38,423 nt of DNA from a virus: IMG/VR virus record IMGVR_UViG_3300046170_000276, positions 1 through 38,423 of that record. One strand, 5' to 3'. Below, piece by piece: positions 38,103 to 38,423 of this stretch. Position numbers and translations under genes: made by a program. The notes under the pieces are model-generated. The model was given only the letters and a program-made list of their open reading frames with translations, was not told where the DNA came from and did not search any database. How positions within the stretch are numbered: position 1 is the first letter of the stretch; each line of letters starts with the position of its first letter.

Positions 38103-38423
38103 ATGCCGACTCGCAGACTTAGCGGAATAACCGTAGCCGCTTCGGAGCCTGACAACGGTGGCGATAACTCCGGTGGCGGCTCTGGTGGCACATGCGTTGA
38201 TGATGTGTTCTCCACGTACCTGTATGAGGGTAACTCTTTCAAGAAAACAGTATTGAACGGAATTGATCTTGATAGCGAGGGTGGTCTTGTCTGGATAAAA
38301 ACCCGAAATGCGAGTAAAGATCACGCCTTATTTGATACTGAAAGGGGTCGGACAAACCCGCCCAAACTTAGAACGAACAACACCGACGGCAATATGCCAG
38401 TGCCAGATGGTTTAAATTCCTTC
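38103..38423 (+). CDS. Fibre/appendage protein, N-terminal part (runs off right end)
   Basis: Starts at ATG 38103 with AAGGA nine bases upstream and stays open for 107 codons to the end of the window. It reads MPTRRLSGITVAASEPDNGG, a Gly/Ser linker, then FSTYLYEGNSFKKTVLNGID, SEGGLVWIKTRNASKDHALF and ending TERGRTNPPKL...NSF. The WIKxRNAxxxHxLFDTERG phrase leads directly into the Asn/Gly segment found at the left edge, so the gene continues at base 2. Joining the ends shifts the frame, which two extra bases (GC in TTCAGC|GCATAC) would repair. Supports a circular map. Confidence 0.65.
   Translation, partial: MPTRRLSGITVAASEPDNGGDNSGGGSGGTCVDDVFSTYLYEGNSFKKTVLNGIDLDSEGGLVWIKTRNASKDHALFDTERGRTNPPKLRTNNTDGNMPVPDGLNSF

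Noticed and set aside
1-38423. Diversity-generating retroelement for the fibre genes
   Set aside because: No reverse transcriptase frame and no template/variable repeat pair with adenine-specific differences was seen.

Overview
This window reads as the almost complete, probably circularly permuted genome of a temperate, short-tailed (podovirus-type) phage. A fibre gene starts at 38103, runs open off the right end and is picked up again at base 2. No host genes are visible, and an integrase with an adjacent tRNA-derived attP lies in the interior, which fits a free or circular phage map rather than a prophage cut out of a chromosome. The host cannot be named from sequence. Strong AGGAG-type ribosome binding sites, a bacterial tRNA-Arg-like attP ending in CCA and the fibre-domain types fit a proteobacterium, possibly marine; this is inference.

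Late region (+ strand, 24.8 kb to the right end, then base 2 to 15.7 kb): a small regulator-like gene, putative small terminase, large terminase, an endonuclease VII-like HNH protein, portal, a collagen-like stalk, a 1.5-kb-codon repetitive fibre, small coiled-coil proteins, scaffold, major capsid protein, a strong terminator, then a cluster of fibre/appendage proteins. After the map junction come a fibre-assembly-like protein, a lipoprotein, two uncharacterised proteins, a 775-residue protein with a hydrophobic segment, tail tubular proteins A and B, and three internal virion (ejection) proteins. The last of these is a 1394-residue T7 gp16-like protein with an N-terminal transglycosylase-like domain. 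The virion gene order is T7-like.

Early and lysogeny region: a leftward early operon (18.35 to 15.67 kb) carries nuclease and recombination-type genes (PD-(D/E)xK nuclease, HNH nuclease, NinB-like, helicase-loader-like) and many tiny coupled genes. It diverges from a one-domain HTH repressor (18502) across a control region holding an inverted repeat. Downstream of the repressor lie a probable single-strand-annealing protein, a protein with an SSB-like acidic tip, a DUF4224-like small protein, a tyrosine integrase and attP with flanking arm-type repeats. A second leftward operon (24.03 to 21.46 kb) encodes a ParB-fold protein and a string of tiny, often Cys-rich, translationally coupled proteins; none is recognisable beyond a fold.

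Between the second leftward operon and the terminase operon is about 0.87 kb of apparently non-coding DNA packed with duplicated dyad sequences, a likely control, replication or packaging hub. No DNA polymerase, primase, helicase, RNA polymerase or recognisable endolysin/holin/spanin set was found, so the phage appears to combine a T7-like particle with lambda-style dependence on host polymerases. Several structural genes show single-base frame breaks (fibre gene near 250, 1020 and the map junction; 2310; 29570). These are either sequence errors or real expression devices and are described individually.
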